Source: JACKJA01 sp050297015 (GTDB lineage Bacteria; Pseudomonadota; Alphaproteobacteria; Micavibrionales; Micavibrionaceae). From it: a stretch of DNA of 14,577 nucleotides. A model generated the notes under the pieces. It worked only from the letters and a program-made list of their open reading frames with translations, did not search any database and was not told the origin of the DNA. The translations under genes were made by a program, and so were the position numbers. This document shows, piece by piece, positions 6,554 to 14,196 of the stretch (position 1 is the stretch's first letter; each line of letters starts with the position of its first letter). The stretch spans positions 1-14,577 of the forward strand of contig JBNKRZ010000044.1 of assembly GCA_050297015.1 (NCBI GenBank), in the 5' to 3' direction.

Positions 6554-8005
6554 TTAAGACAACTTCGCTTTCAACAACTCATTCACCATAGCCGGGTTGG
6601 CTTTGCCCCCCGATTTTTTCATGACTTGCCCGACGAAAAAGCCGAATAGCTTGTCTTTCCCCCCGCGGTAGGCCTCGACCTGGCCGGGGTTTTCGGCGAT
6701 GACTTCATCCACGATGGCCTCAATCGCGCCGGTGTCGGTGACCTGTTTCAGGCCCTTTTCCTCAACAATCGCGGCGGCATCTTTGCCGGAGGCGTACATT
6801 TCCGCAAACACATCCTTGGCGATTTTACCGGAAATCGTGTTGTCGGAAATCAGGCCGATCAATCCGTTTAACTGCTCTGCCGTGATCGGCGAATCTTTGA
6901 TCGTCTTGCCGTCTTTGTTTAGCGCACCCAGCAGCTCGTTAATCACCCAGTTCGCGGCCAGTTTTGAATCGTTGTCGTTGGCGACGGTTTCGAAATACTC
7001 GGCCCGTGCGCGCTCGGCGATCAGGACGCTGGCGTCATAGAGGCTGAGGCCGTACGCGTCTATGAAGCGGTGCTTTTTCTGGTCCGGCAGTTCGGGCAGG
7101 GTGGCTTTTACCTCGTCGATCAGGCTTTGTTCAATCTCCAGCGGCAAGAGGTCAGGGTCCGGGAAATAGCGGTAATCGTGCGCTTCTTCCTTGGAACGCA
7201 TGGAGCGTGTTTCCATCTTGGCCGGATCCCACAGGCGCGTTTCCTGCACGACTTCGCCGCCATCCTCGATCAGCTCAATCTGGCGGCGGCATTCATATTC
7301 AATGGCTTGCTGAACGGCTTTCAGGGAGTTGACGTTTTTGGTCTCCGTCCGTGTGCCGAGTTCCCCCCCCGGCTTGCGGACGGACACGTTCACATCGGCC
7401 CGCATGGAGCCTTCCTCCATATTTCCGTCACAAGTGCCGAGATAACGCAGGATCATCCGCAGTTTGGACAGGTACGCCGTGGCTTCGTCAGAGCTGCGGA
7501 TATCGGGTTTAGAGACAATCTCCATCAACGCGCAGCCGCTACGATTCAAATCAACAAAGGATTTGGTCGGGTGCTGGTCGTGCAGGGATTTCCCCGCGTC
7601 TTGCTCCAGATGCAGGCGTTCAATCCCGATCTCGCGCGTGGAGCCGTCCGGCAGATCAATCTCGACAATCCCTTCACCGACGATCGGCTGGTCGAATTGA
7701 GAGATTTGGTAGCCCTGAGGCAGGTCGGCGTAGAAATAGTTTTTCCGCGCAAAAACGGATGTGGTGTTGATTTGTGCATTTAGCCCCAACCCCGTGCGCA
7801 CGGCTTGCTCCACGCAATATTCGTTCAAGACCGGCAACATGCCCGGCATCGCTGCATCCACAAGAGAGACTTGGGAATTGGGCGCGGCGCCAAATGCCGT
7901 TGATGCCCCGGAAAAGAGCTTGGAGTTAGCAATGACCTGGGCATGGACTTCCATCCCGATCACCACTTCCCATTCACCTGTTTCGCCTTTAATGAGTTCA
8001 GCCAT
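6554..8005 (-). CDS. gatB: Asp/Glu-tRNA amidotransferase subunit B
   Basis: A 483-residue GatB, the kinase/transamidase subunit of GatCAB. It activates the side chain of Glu-tRNA(Gln) or Asp-tRNA(Asn) with ATP and accepts ammonia channelled from GatA. The N-terminal signature GMEVHAQV (17-24) begins the catalytic cradle. Family landmarks such as ARKNYFYADLPQGYQISQ, EQDAGKSLHD, DLNRSGCALMEIVSKPD and GTRTETKNVNS follow in order. The C-terminal tail domain, which contacts tRNA, ends KSGGKANPAMVNELLKAKL. Length is normal. ATG 8005 has a GAGGA ribosome site just upstream. It is the last gene of gatC-gatA-gatB, 71 bases after gatA. Its presence implies that at least one of Asn-tRNA or Gln-tRNA is made indirectly in this organism. 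Confidence 0.98.
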   Translation of the reverse strand: MAELIKGETGEWEVVIGMEVHAQVIANSKLFSGASTAFGAAPNSQVSLVDAAMPGMLPVLNEYCVEQAVRTGLGLNAQINTTSVFARKNYFYADLPQGYQISQFDQPIVGEGIVEIDLPDGSTREIGIERLHLEQDAGKSLHDQHPTKSFVDLNRSGCALMEIVSKPDIRSSDEATAYLSKLRMILRYLGTCDGNMEEGSMRADVNVSVRKPGGELGTRTETKNVNSLKAVQQAIEYECRRQIELIEDGGEVVQETRLWDPAKMETRSMRSKEEAHDYRYFPDPDLLPLEIEQSLIDEVKATLPELPDQKKHRFIDAYGLSLYDASVLIAERARAEYFETVANDNDSKLAANWVINELLGALNKDGKTIKDSPITAEQLNGLIGLISDNTISGKIAKDVFAEMYASGKDAAAIVEEKGLKQVTDTGAIEAIVDEVIAENPGQVEAYRGGKDKLFGFFVGQVMKKSGGKANPAMVNELLKAKLS

Positions 8006-8076
8006 TTTGTTCCTCAGCTTTCGGTTTATTTTTCATCCATCACGCCATCGCGCGCCGGTTACAGATTATCTGTGTT

Positions 8077-9567
8077 TTATGCCGCTTTCTTTGTCACCAG
8101 CCCGGGCAGAGCCGTGAAGTTTGCCGCTTCTTGCAAGACACCGCCGACACGGAACAGGGTTTCTTCGTCCCATGCCTTGCCGATCAGTTGCAAGCCGAGT
8201 GGCAGACCATCGGCAGACAGACCTGCCGGTACGCTCATCCCCGGAAGACCGGCCATGTTGACCGTCACCGTGAACACGTCGTTCAGGTACATTTTTAGCG
8301 GATCGTCCTCGTTCTCACCAATCGGGAAGGCCGCGCTTGGCGTGGCCGGGGTCAGGAGAACATCGCACTGCTTGTACGCTTCGATAAAGTCATTCTGGAT
8401 CAAACGGCGGACGCGCTGAGCTTTGACGTAGTAGGCGTCATAATAGCCCGCAGAGAGGACGTACGTGCCGATCATAATCCGGCGCTTGACTTCATCCCCG
8501 AAGCCTTCGGCGCGGGTGGCTTCGTACATATCCTTCAGATCGCCGTCCGGATCAACACGCAGGCCGTAGCGCACCCCGTCATAACGTGCAAGGTTGGAGG
8601 AGGCCTCCGCCGGGGCAATGATGTAGTAAGCCGGCAGCGCGTATTTCGTGTGAGGCAGAGAGACTTCGACGATTTCCGCGCCCGCATCGCGTAGCCATTC
8701 TTCCCCTTGCGCCCACAGTTTTGCGATTTCATCGGGCATGCCGTCAAGGCGGTATTCTTTGGGGATCCCAACTTTTAAGCCCCGTACGTCTCCCGTGATG
8801 GCCGATGCAAAATCGGGAACGGGAATATTGGCAGAGGTCGAATCTTTCGGATCGAACCCGGCCATGGACTTCAGGAGCAGGGCGCAATCCTCAACCGTCC
8901 GGCCAAAAACACCGGCCTGATCGAGGGAGGAGGCAAAGGCCACAATGCCCCAGCGTGAACAACGGCCATAAGTCGGGCGAATACCCGGAATGCCGCAGAA
9001 AGCCGCTGGTTGTCGGATGGAGCCGCCCGTATCCGTTCCCGTCGCCCCCATGCACAGACGCGCCGCAACGGCAGCCGCCGACCCACCGGAGGAACCACCC
9101 GGCACTAGATCGGCATCGGGGTTGCTCTGGCTGCGCCATGGGTTGATAACGTTGCCAAAGGCGCTGCTCGTGTTGGAGGAGCCCATTGCGAACTCATCCA
9201 GATTCAGCTTGCCCAGCATAACCGCGCCGTCATCGAACCATTTTTGCGTCGTGGTTGATTCATATTGTGGCACGAAATTGCCGAGAATGTTGCTGGCGGC
9301 CGTGGTTTTAACGCCCTTAGTGCAGAATAGATCTTTAATGCCCACGGGAATGCCGTCCAGCGCCCCGGCGTTCCCGGCGACCCGGCGATCATCGGACGCT
9401 TTGGCTTGTTCAAGCGCTATGTCGGGTGTTTCTGTGATAAAGGCGTTGAGGTCGCGGTGCGCTTCCATCGCGTCAATATGCGCTTGCGTGAGCTCAACAG
9501 ACGTGAAGTCTTTGGCATCCAATCCCTTTAGGGCTTCGGTAATTGTTAAATGTGTTAAATCGGTCAT
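8077..9567 (-). CDS. gatA: Asp/Glu-tRNA amidotransferase subunit A
   Basis: A 496-residue amidase-signature enzyme, the glutaminase subunit of GatCAB. It hydrolyses glutamine and passes ammonia to GatB. The Ser-cisSer-Lys triad is visible: K78 in GIPVGIKDLF, S159 in VPGGSSGGSAAAVAAR, and nucleophile S183 in GTDTGGSIRQPAAF. The 24-residue spacing from S159 to S183 is that of the family. The C-terminus (MAGLPGMSVPAGLSADGLPLGLQLIG) is also typical. ATG 9567 has only a weak purine-rich ribosome site. The 100-base gap between gatC and gatA contains a palindromic repeat cluster, unusual inside an operon whose proteins are needed in equal amounts. Otherwise the gene is ordinary and intact. Confidence 0.98.
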   Translation of the reverse strand: MTDLTHLTITEALKGLDAKDFTSVELTQAHIDAMEAHRDLNAFITETPDIALEQAKASDDRRVAGNAGALDGIPVGIKDLFCTKGVKTTAASNILGNFVPQYESTTTQKWFDDGAVMLGKLNLDEFAMGSSNTSSAFGNVINPWRSQSNPDADLVPGGSSGGSAAAVAARLCMGATGTDTGGSIRQPAAFCGIPGIRPTYGRCSRWGIVAFASSLDQAGVFGRTVEDCALLLKSMAGFDPKDSTSANIPVPDFASAITGDVRGLKVGIPKEYRLDGMPDEIAKLWAQGEEWLRDAGAEIVEVSLPHTKYALPAYYIIAPAEASSNLARYDGVRYGLRVDPDGDLKDMYEATRAEGFGDEVKRRIMIGTYVLSAGYYDAYYVKAQRVRRLIQNDFIEAYKQCDVLLTPATPSAAFPIGENEDDPLKMYLNDVFTVTVNMAGLPGMSVPAGLSADGLPLGLQLIGKAWDEETLFRVGGVLQEAANFTALPGLVTKKAA

Positions 9568-9585
9568 TGTTTTTTCTCTTGTTTC

Positions 9586-9657
9586 GTCATTCTGAGCGCC
9601 GCGAAGACTCTTTTGTGCCGGGTCATCCTAAGGTCCTTCGCTTATGCTCAGGATGAC
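9586..9657. repeat. GTCATYCTRAG repeat cluster between gatC and gatA
   Basis: Three near-identical 11-mers occur in 72 bases: GTCATTCTGAG (9586-9596), GTCATCCTAAG (9622-9632) and, inverted, CTCAGGATGAC (9647-9657). The last two can pair into a stem with one mismatch around a 14-base loop. The first can also pair with the third, so alternative folds compete. GCGAAG and CTTCGC segments lie inside. The pattern resembles the GTCATTCTGAG-type intergenic palindromic repeats seen in many bacterial genomes. It fills most of the 100-base gatC-gatA spacer. Confidence 0.7.
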
Positions 9658-9667
9658 AGGGGGGCGA

Positions 9668-9955
9668 TTACTCGACCACCTTCGGGACAACGTAAAAATC
9701 TTCCAGTTCCTCCGGCGCGTTGGCCAGAACCTTATCAGCGCAGGCCCCGTCATTTACCTCATCCGCACGTAGGCGCAGGCTAATATCCACAGGGGAGGGC
9801 AGAGGTTCCACATTGTCGGTGTTGACCTCGCCGAGCTGTTCGACAAAGCCCAGAATGTTGGAAAGCTGCGTTGCGCGGGTGGCGACTTCTTCATCCGTTA
9901 CTTTTAAACGGGCCAAAGAAGCCACCTTACGTACGGTTTGTTCATCCATTGACAT
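9668..9955 (-). CDS. gatC: Asp/Glu-tRNA amidotransferase subunit C
   Basis: A 95-residue GatC, the small subunit that wraps around GatA and steadies its contact with GatB. The N-terminal helix VRKVASLARLKVTDEEV, the FVEQLGEVNTDNVEPL segment (about 37-52) and the C-terminal LEDFYVVPKVVE strand are all family hallmarks. ATG 9955 is chosen over the in-frame ATG 9949 because AAAGGAA lies at usable spacing upstream of the first. It is the promoter-proximal gene of gatCAB. The 78-base divergent spacer to the SpoIIAA-like gene presumably carries promoters for both, though I see no clear -35/-10 pair. Confidence 0.95.
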   Translation of the reverse strand: MSMDEQTVRKVASLARLKVTDEEVATRATQLSNILGFVEQLGEVNTDNVEPLPSPVDISLRLRADEVNDGACADKVLANAPEELEDFYVVPKVVE

Positions 9956-10033
9956 GACTTGTATTTCCTTTGTTTTGAGCTTAAGTTTTTTAGCACTAGC
10001 TTTGATGGCAACGCAAGACAGGAGTTTTCAAAA

Positions 10034-10396
10034 ATGCTGACATTAATGGACGACATGCCGGAAGGAACATTGGGAATCGTTGCCGATGGGATCGTGACGG
10101 CCAAGGATTACGAGAATGTCTTAATTCCTGCCGTTAACAAGATGCTGGAAAAACAGGATAAAGTGCGCGCGCTTTATGTCACCGCGCCGGACTTTACCGG
10201 CTATGACGCCGGCGCGATGTGGGATGATGCGAAAGTGGGGTTTGCTCACCTGACCGCGTGGGAGCGCATCGCTATCGTCACGGATGTTGAATGGCTGCGC
10301 ATGATGGTGAGCGGCGTGTCTTTCCTGATGATGGGGCATGTAAGGCTCTTTAAGGGCGATGAAATTGATGCTGCCAAAGCATGGGTGTTGGAATAG
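10034..10396 (+). CDS. SpoIIAA-like (STAS-type) protein
   Basis: A 120-residue soluble protein resembling the SpoIIAA-like family (STAS fold, formerly DUF3478). Beta-strand LGIVADGIVTAKDYENVLIP (about 13-32) is followed by KVRALYVTAPDF, a helix containing GAMWDDAKVGFAHLTAWERIAIVTD, and a C-terminal KLF-type end (GHVRLFKGDEIDAAKAWVLE, about 101-120). This order of segments is that of the family. The WERIAIVTD and FKGDEIDAAKAW segments are its usual core. ATG 10034 is chosen because AGGAG (10020-10024) sits nine bases upstream; the frame is open further left but has no better start. Its stop TAG directly abuts the ATG of ruvX, so the two are coupled. The partner or ligand is unknown; STAS proteins often act as small regulatory or binding modules. 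Confidence 0.83.
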   Translation: MLTLMDDMPEGTLGIVADGIVTAKDYENVLIPAVNKMLEKQDKVRALYVTAPDFTGYDAGAMWDDAKVGFAHLTAWERIAIVTDVEWLRMMVSGVSFLMMGHVRLFKGDEIDAAKAWVLE

Positions 10397-10897
10397 ATGG
10401 CCATTGGGGGCTTGAAGGATATCGCCGACCAATGTCCGCGCCCGGCGCGCCTGTTGGGGCTGGATATCGGGAAAAAGACCATCGGGCTGGCTGTATCGGA
10501 TAGCGCTTTGAGCATTGCCACGCCGCTGGAGACGATCAAGCGCACGAAGTTCACGGCAGATATTCAGGCGTTAAAGAACGTTATAACCGACTACGAAATC
10601 GGTGGCTATGTGCTCGGCTGGCCGGTGAATATGGATGGCAGCGAAGGGCCCTCTTGTGACCGTGTGCGGGCTTTCGCCGATGAGATGACGAAGCACCCTG
10701 ATGTTTTTGGCGACGATCCGTGGATCGCGCTGTGGGATGAGCGGTTATCCACAGTTTCCGTGGAAGAGTTTGTGGATGAAGTGGTGGAAAAACGTGCAAC
10801 CCGCCGTGGCGCAAAGGATAGCGGACTCATAGATAAACTCGCCGCGCAGGTGATTTTGCAGGGCGCGGTGGATTATCTTTCCTCTGTTAAGCCGTAA
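10397..10897 (+). CDS. ruvX: YqgF/RuvX RNase H-fold nuclease (putative Holliday junction resolvase; pre-16S rRNA processing)
   Basis: A 166-residue cytoplasmic nuclease of the YqgF/RuvX family, which carries the RNase H fold. Members are linked to maturation of the 16S rRNA 5' end and were first proposed as Holliday junction resolvases. Acidic catalytic positions are present: D23 in LLGLDIGKKTIGLAVSD, D114/E115 in WDERLSTV, and D146 in LIDKLAAQVILQ. The motif YVLGWPVNMDGSEG (71-84) is the family's LGxPxNMDG signature. The start ATG follows the stop of the SpoIIAA-like gene with no gap, implying translational coupling. About 18 N-terminal residues precede the first strand. The 3' end overlaps the convergent YgjP-like gene by 25 bp (10873-10897). 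The RuvX assignment is firm. Confidence 0.95.
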   Translation: MAIGGLKDIADQCPRPARLLGLDIGKKTIGLAVSDSALSIATPLETIKRTKFTADIQALKNVITDYEIGGYVLGWPVNMDGSEGPSCDRVRAFADEMTKHPDVFGDDPWIALWDERLSTVSVEEFVDEVVEKRATRRGAKDSGLIDKLAAQVILQGAVDYLSSVKP

Positions 10898-11616
10898 CGC
10901 GATAATTCATGCCCGTGGGTGCGGATCCATTTTTTCCCGGTTTCATAATCTGTGGAGAGTTCCCCGCATAAATCCCAAAAATCTTTGCTATGGTTCAGGT
11001 GGGTGAGGTGTGCGACTTCGTGGGCAACGACGTAATCAAGGCTTCCCCACGGCGCAAATATCAGTCGCCATGAAAAGGATAGCGTGCCGTCCGCACTGCA
11101 CGACCCCCAGCGGCTTTTGGTGTCGCGGACAGAAACGTTCTTGATGCTCTTATTTATAGTAGCGGCTTTCTCATGAGCCAGAGCGCTCAAGGTTTGTTTA
11201 GCCTCTTCGCGCAGGAAACGCTTTACCCGCGTGTTCAAAGCCGCCCGTCCCGGCGGGATAAACAGAAAATCGCCGTCAATGGTGATTGTCTTTACAGTGG
11301 CGCTTAAACGGATTTCCCGATTCTGGCCGAGTAGGGGGATAACAGCCCTTTCCGCAAAGGGAACGGCGGCGGGGATATCACTCATTTTGCGGGCGATCCA
11401 GTCCCGGTGCTGACGGGCGAAGTCGTAGGCTTTATTGAGAGAGGCGCGCTCCGGCAAGACGAGATTCATCTTCCCCGCATGCGAATCCATGCGCAACGCC
11501 ATACGCCGCGCGCGTTTACTCCGCCGGATAATGAGGTGCGGCGAAAGCGCAAGGATATCTTCCTCGGTCGTGTTGATGCGTAGGGGCAGCGGGATCATGG
11601 TTTCTATCTTAGCCAT
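10873..11616 (-). CDS. YgjP-type (M48-like, DUF45) zinc metallopeptidase
   Basis: A 247-residue protein of the YgjP-like metallopeptidase family. The gluzincin-like motif HEVAHLTHLNHS (199-210) supplies the zinc ligands H199 and H203, catalytic E200 and probable third ligand H209, followed by the characteristic KDFW. Upstream lie SKRARRMALRMDS (33-45), the strand that binds the sheet in this family, and DTKSRWGSCSADGTLSFSW (165-183), a near-invariant block. The frame extends upstream to 11751, but that part overlaps phaZ and reads as low-complexity Arg-rich shadow sequence. I therefore use ATG 11616; ATG 11598 is an alternative, and neither has a strong ribosome site. It starts 32 bases after the phaZ stop, so co-transcription is likely. 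It overlaps ruvX by 25 bp. Substrate unknown. Confidence 0.88.
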   Translation of the reverse strand: MAKIETMIPLPLRINTTEEDILALSPHLIIRRSKRARRMALRMDSHAGKMNLVLPERASLNKAYDFARQHRDWIARKMSDIPAAVPFAERAVIPLLGQNREIRLSATVKTITIDGDFLFIPPGRAALNTRVKRFLREEAKQTLSALAHEKAATINKSIKNVSVRDTKSRWGSCSADGTLSFSWRLIFAPWGSLDYVVAHEVAHLTHLNHSKDFWDLCGELSTDYETGKKWIRTHGHELSRYGLTEER

Positions 11617-11648
11617 AAGATCGGCGCGCGGGAAGTCCCTTATTCCCC

Positions 11649-13049
11649 TTATTCGTGGGAGTCTATAATATCGGCCATACGACCTTCGCGCTCGGCTTCT
11701 TTGCGCTGGCGGGCGCGGATGGCGTCGATGCCGTGAAGGGCTTTGTTCCACTGGGGTGCTTTTTGATCGGGAATCAGCGCAAGGTCTTTCTCCGGGATGG
11801 CGGAAATTTTGCGCGTCTCAAACTGGCGGATAAAGTGCCTGATACGCGGCATGATCTGACCGCGCCAGCGCCGCCCGTTGAATATCCCGTAATGCCCGAC
11901 TTCCTTTTGGAAGTGGTGGTATTGGCGGTTGGCCGGCAGGTTCTTGCACAGATCGTGCGCCGCTGTGGTCTGGCCGTGCGCAGAGATATCATCGCGCTCG
12001 CCCTCAATCGTTAAAAGCGCCGTTTTCTTTATCTGTTTCGGATCGACTTTGTGCTGTTTGCCGGTGGCCGGGTCTGTCCAGATCATCTTACCGCGTGGCA
12101 GATCGTGCTTTTGGAAAACGGTTTTCACGGTCTGGAGATAAAATTCCGCGCTGATGTCCATGACGGACAGATATTCATCATAAAACTTTCGGTGCCCTTC
12201 GGCCGATTCGCCATCCCCGGTAACGAGGTGGTGATAAAACTTCAGGTGCGAGCCTACATGACGGTCGAGGTTCATAGACATAAAGCCGCCGAGCTGTAAA
12301 AAGCCGGGGTAAACATGGCGGTGTGCGCCGGGATAATAGAACGGCACGCGGCTGACGACCGTGTTTTCAAACCAGCTCAAAGGCCGCTGTTCGGCAAGCT
12401 CGGTTACTTGCGTTTTCGATATACGCGGATCAATCGGCCCGCCCATCAAGGTCATAGAGGCCGGTGCGTTTTTATCGCCCATCTCTTCCATCAAGGCCGC
12501 CGCTGCAAAAACCGGAACGGCAGGCTGGCAAACCGCGATCGTGTGAACGGGCGGTTTCAGGAATTGGAAGAATTCCATCAAATAAGCGATGTAAGTATCA
12601 AGGTCGAATTTGCCGTCCTTTAAAGGGACCTGCCGGGAATCAACCCAATCCGTGATGTACACGTCATGATGAGGCAATAGCGCCTCAACCGTTCCCCGCA
12701 GCAAGGTGGAAAAATGCCCGGACATGGGGGCTACCACTAAAACTTTGGGGTCGGTTCGTTTGACGGATCGTTTAAAGTGGAGCAGGTTACAAAAGGGCTT
12801 TTCGAGAACAATGTCTTCAGTGATTTTAACTTTGCGGCCGTCGATACGGGTTTCAGGCAAGTCAAAGGCCGGGCGGGTAAAGCGGCGGGTTGAACGCTCA
12901 AACAATTCCGCCCCCGCCGAGATTGTTCGCCCGGCTTGCGTATAGGAAAGGGGATTCCATGGATGGCGGTAAAACATTCCCGTTGCTTCGGCCGAAAGCC
13001 GGGCCGGAGTCATAAAAGCATGTTGCAGGTCGTACAGATGATAAAGCAC
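11649..13049 (-). CDS. phaZ: Intracellular polyhydroxybutyrate depolymerase
   Basis: A 466-residue intracellular PHB depolymerase that mobilises carbon from storage granules in the cytoplasm. It has no signal peptide, as expected for the intracellular type. The start MLYHLYDLQHAFMTPAR, the block VLEKPFCNLLHFKR (81-94), VLVVAPMSGHFSTLLRGTV (103-121) and YITDWVDSRQVPL (131-143) follow the Ralstonia-type PhaZ closely. The catalytic Cys is C174 in VCQPAVPV; this family uses cysteine where lipases use serine. D353 or D354 lies in GERDDIS and H386 in VGHYGIFNGRRW. A charged tail (about 405-466) extends past the core. The start codon is GTG 13049, supported by AAAGGA five bases upstream and by the match to the family N-terminus. 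No phaC, phaP or phaR lies in the window. Confidence 0.95.
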   Translation of the reverse strand: MLYHLYDLQHAFMTPARLSAEATGMFYRHPWNPLSYTQAGRTISAGAELFERSTRRFTRPAFDLPETRIDGRKVKITEDIVLEKPFCNLLHFKRSVKRTDPKVLVVAPMSGHFSTLLRGTVEALLPHHDVYITDWVDSRQVPLKDGKFDLDTYIAYLMEFFQFLKPPVHTIAVCQPAVPVFAAAALMEEMGDKNAPASMTLMGGPIDPRISKTQVTELAEQRPLSWFENTVVSRVPFYYPGAHRHVYPGFLQLGGFMSMNLDRHVGSHLKFYHHLVTGDGESAEGHRKFYDEYLSVMDISAEFYLQTVKTVFQKHDLPRGKMIWTDPATGKQHKVDPKQIKKTALLTIEGERDDISAHGQTTAAHDLCKNLPANRQYHHFQKEVGHYGIFNGRRWRGQIMPRIRHFIRQFETRKISAIPEKDLALIPDQKAPQWNKALHGIDAIRARQRKEAEREGRMADIIDSHE

Positions 13050-13079
13050 GGAAATCCTTTCCTTCTATGTTCCTGTCTT

Positions 13080-13085
13080 ATTTTA
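13080..13085 (-). promoter_or_regulatory. Possible -10 element for phaZ
   Basis: On the minus strand TAAAAT (5 of 6 to the -10 consensus) lies about 31 bases ahead of the GTG start of phaZ. TTCACT at 16-bp spacing would be a weak -35. It is a candidate only. Confidence 0.2.
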
Positions 13086-13119
13086 CGCTATATTGGGGGG
13101 AAGTGAAACTGCTTTTTGC

Positions 13120-13136
13120 GATGCAGCATCTTTTTT
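13120..13136. promoter_or_regulatory. Small palindrome plus T-run between phaZ and the CobD-like gene
   Basis: GATGCAGCATC (13120-13130) is a perfect 11-base dyad about a central A and is followed by six T (13131-13136). It sits in the divergent spacer, 23 bases ahead of the CobD-like start. The loop is too short for a strong hairpin, so an operator-like site is as likely as a terminator. Evidence is weak. Confidence 0.2.
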
Positions 13137-13158
13137 AAATACCAGCAAAATAACAAAA

Positions 13159-14187
13159 ATGTTTGATCTTTTAACGGATATCCACGAGCAACTCTTAAAT
13201 CCTGAGCGTTTTTTGACCGCGATCGGGGCGATTGTTTTGGGCGCCATCCTGGGCTTGTTGACGGGGCCGCGCTATAAAAATGCCACGCCTCCCTGTTGGC
13301 AGATCATTCAAACTTTAACGGGATGGATAGGCGCTAAACTCGACCGGCCGCACCGTAAGGCGGCGGATTTGATGTTTCGCGCTATTCTTCTGGTTTCTCT
13401 TTCTCTTCTGATGGCTTATATAGCCTCACTATTTGCGGTGCGGTTATCCGCCCGCATACCGTTGGGGGGGCTGAGTGAGATTCTATTTTTGGGGATGAGC
13501 TTAACAGTCGGTGCGGTCTGGTTCGCGCTTTTAAAGCTTTATGATGCGCTAAAGAACAAAAAGGTTGGAGAGGGCTCCTATTTTGTTCTCGCCCGCGCAG
13601 CACGATTAAATCTTGTTAAAAGTGATGATTATGCCATTACGCGCGCCGGAATGAGCCTTGCCGCGCGTAGCTTTGATAAGGGGTGTGTCGCGCCGGTGAT
13701 CTGGTATTTGCTCTTGGGATTGCCGGGCGCTTTTATCTATGCGGCGCTGGCGGCGCTGGCATGGCAGTACGGGCGCGACGGGAAGGGCTCTCCCTTTGGT
13801 AAGCTTATTCTGGGGCTTGAAAAATTATTGGGGTTCGTGCCGCATATAATGGCGGGCGTGTTGATTGCTCTGGCGGGATTATTGACCCCGACCGGAGGGA
13901 TGAGCCGCGCCTTGAGCGCTCTTTTATATGCCGGGAACAAGGCACCTTATGCTGAGGGTGGCCTGCCCGTGACCGCCATGGCTTACGTTCTTGATGTCTC
14001 GCTGGGGGGCGCGGTGCAGGATATCGACGGCTATGCGCTCAAGCGCGCATGGACGGGGCCAAGCGGCGCAACCGCGCAACTGGTCGAAGGGCATTTGCAC
14101 CGGGCGCTATACCTTATTTTGATGGCGCATTTGTTGTTTATCTTTTCCCTGATTGGGGCGATGTTGTTCGCCGGACGGCTTTTTTAG
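13159..14187 (+). CDS. Divergent CobD/CbiB-family integral membrane protein
   Basis: A 342-residue protein with several membrane segments: about 20-38, 72-92, 107-128, 177-202, 229-243 and 316-339. The family resemblance is to CobD/CbiB (adenosylcobinamide-phosphate synthase). It shows in SLAARSFDKGCVAPVIWYLL (166-185), which aligns with the family's ENxVDxxxAPLF segment, and in LLLGLPGAFIY (184-194). It also shows in the C-terminal block APYAEGGLPVTAMAYVLDV (262-280) followed by LGG and AWTG. Where canonical members have an NTLDSM-type motif, this protein reads ALAALAWQYGR (196-206), so a key motif is missing. There are no other cobalamin genes nearby. It may be a related transport or lipid-type enzyme, or a non-canonical CobD. 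ATG 13159 is preferred though its ribosome site is poor; TTG 13093 is an in-frame alternative. It ends 9 bases before the convergent regulator. Confidence 0.7.
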   Translation: MFDLLTDIHEQLLNPERFLTAIGAIVLGAILGLLTGPRYKNATPPCWQIIQTLTGWIGAKLDRPHRKAADLMFRAILLVSLSLLMAYIASLFAVRLSARIPLGGLSEILFLGMSLTVGAVWFALLKLYDALKNKKVGEGSYFVLARAARLNLVKSDDYAITRAGMSLAARSFDKGCVAPVIWYLLLGLPGAFIYAALAALAWQYGRDGKGSPFGKLILGLEKLLGFVPHIMAGVLIALAGLLTPTGGMSRALSALLYAGNKAPYAEGGLPVTAMAYVLDVSLGGAVQDIDGYALKRAWTGPSGATAQLVEGHLHRALYLILMAHLLFIFSLIGAMLFAGRLF

Positions 14188-14196
14188 AATGCGGCT

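Noticed and set aside
7070..7783. Long plus-strand frame of 237 codons opposite gatB
   Set aside because: It is a shadow of gatB on the other strand; gatB has complete family motifs.
11617..11751. Upstream extension of the YgjP-like frame
   Set aside because: It overlaps the phaZ 3' end and reads as Arg/Pro-rich shadow sequence with no family match, so the later ATG was used.
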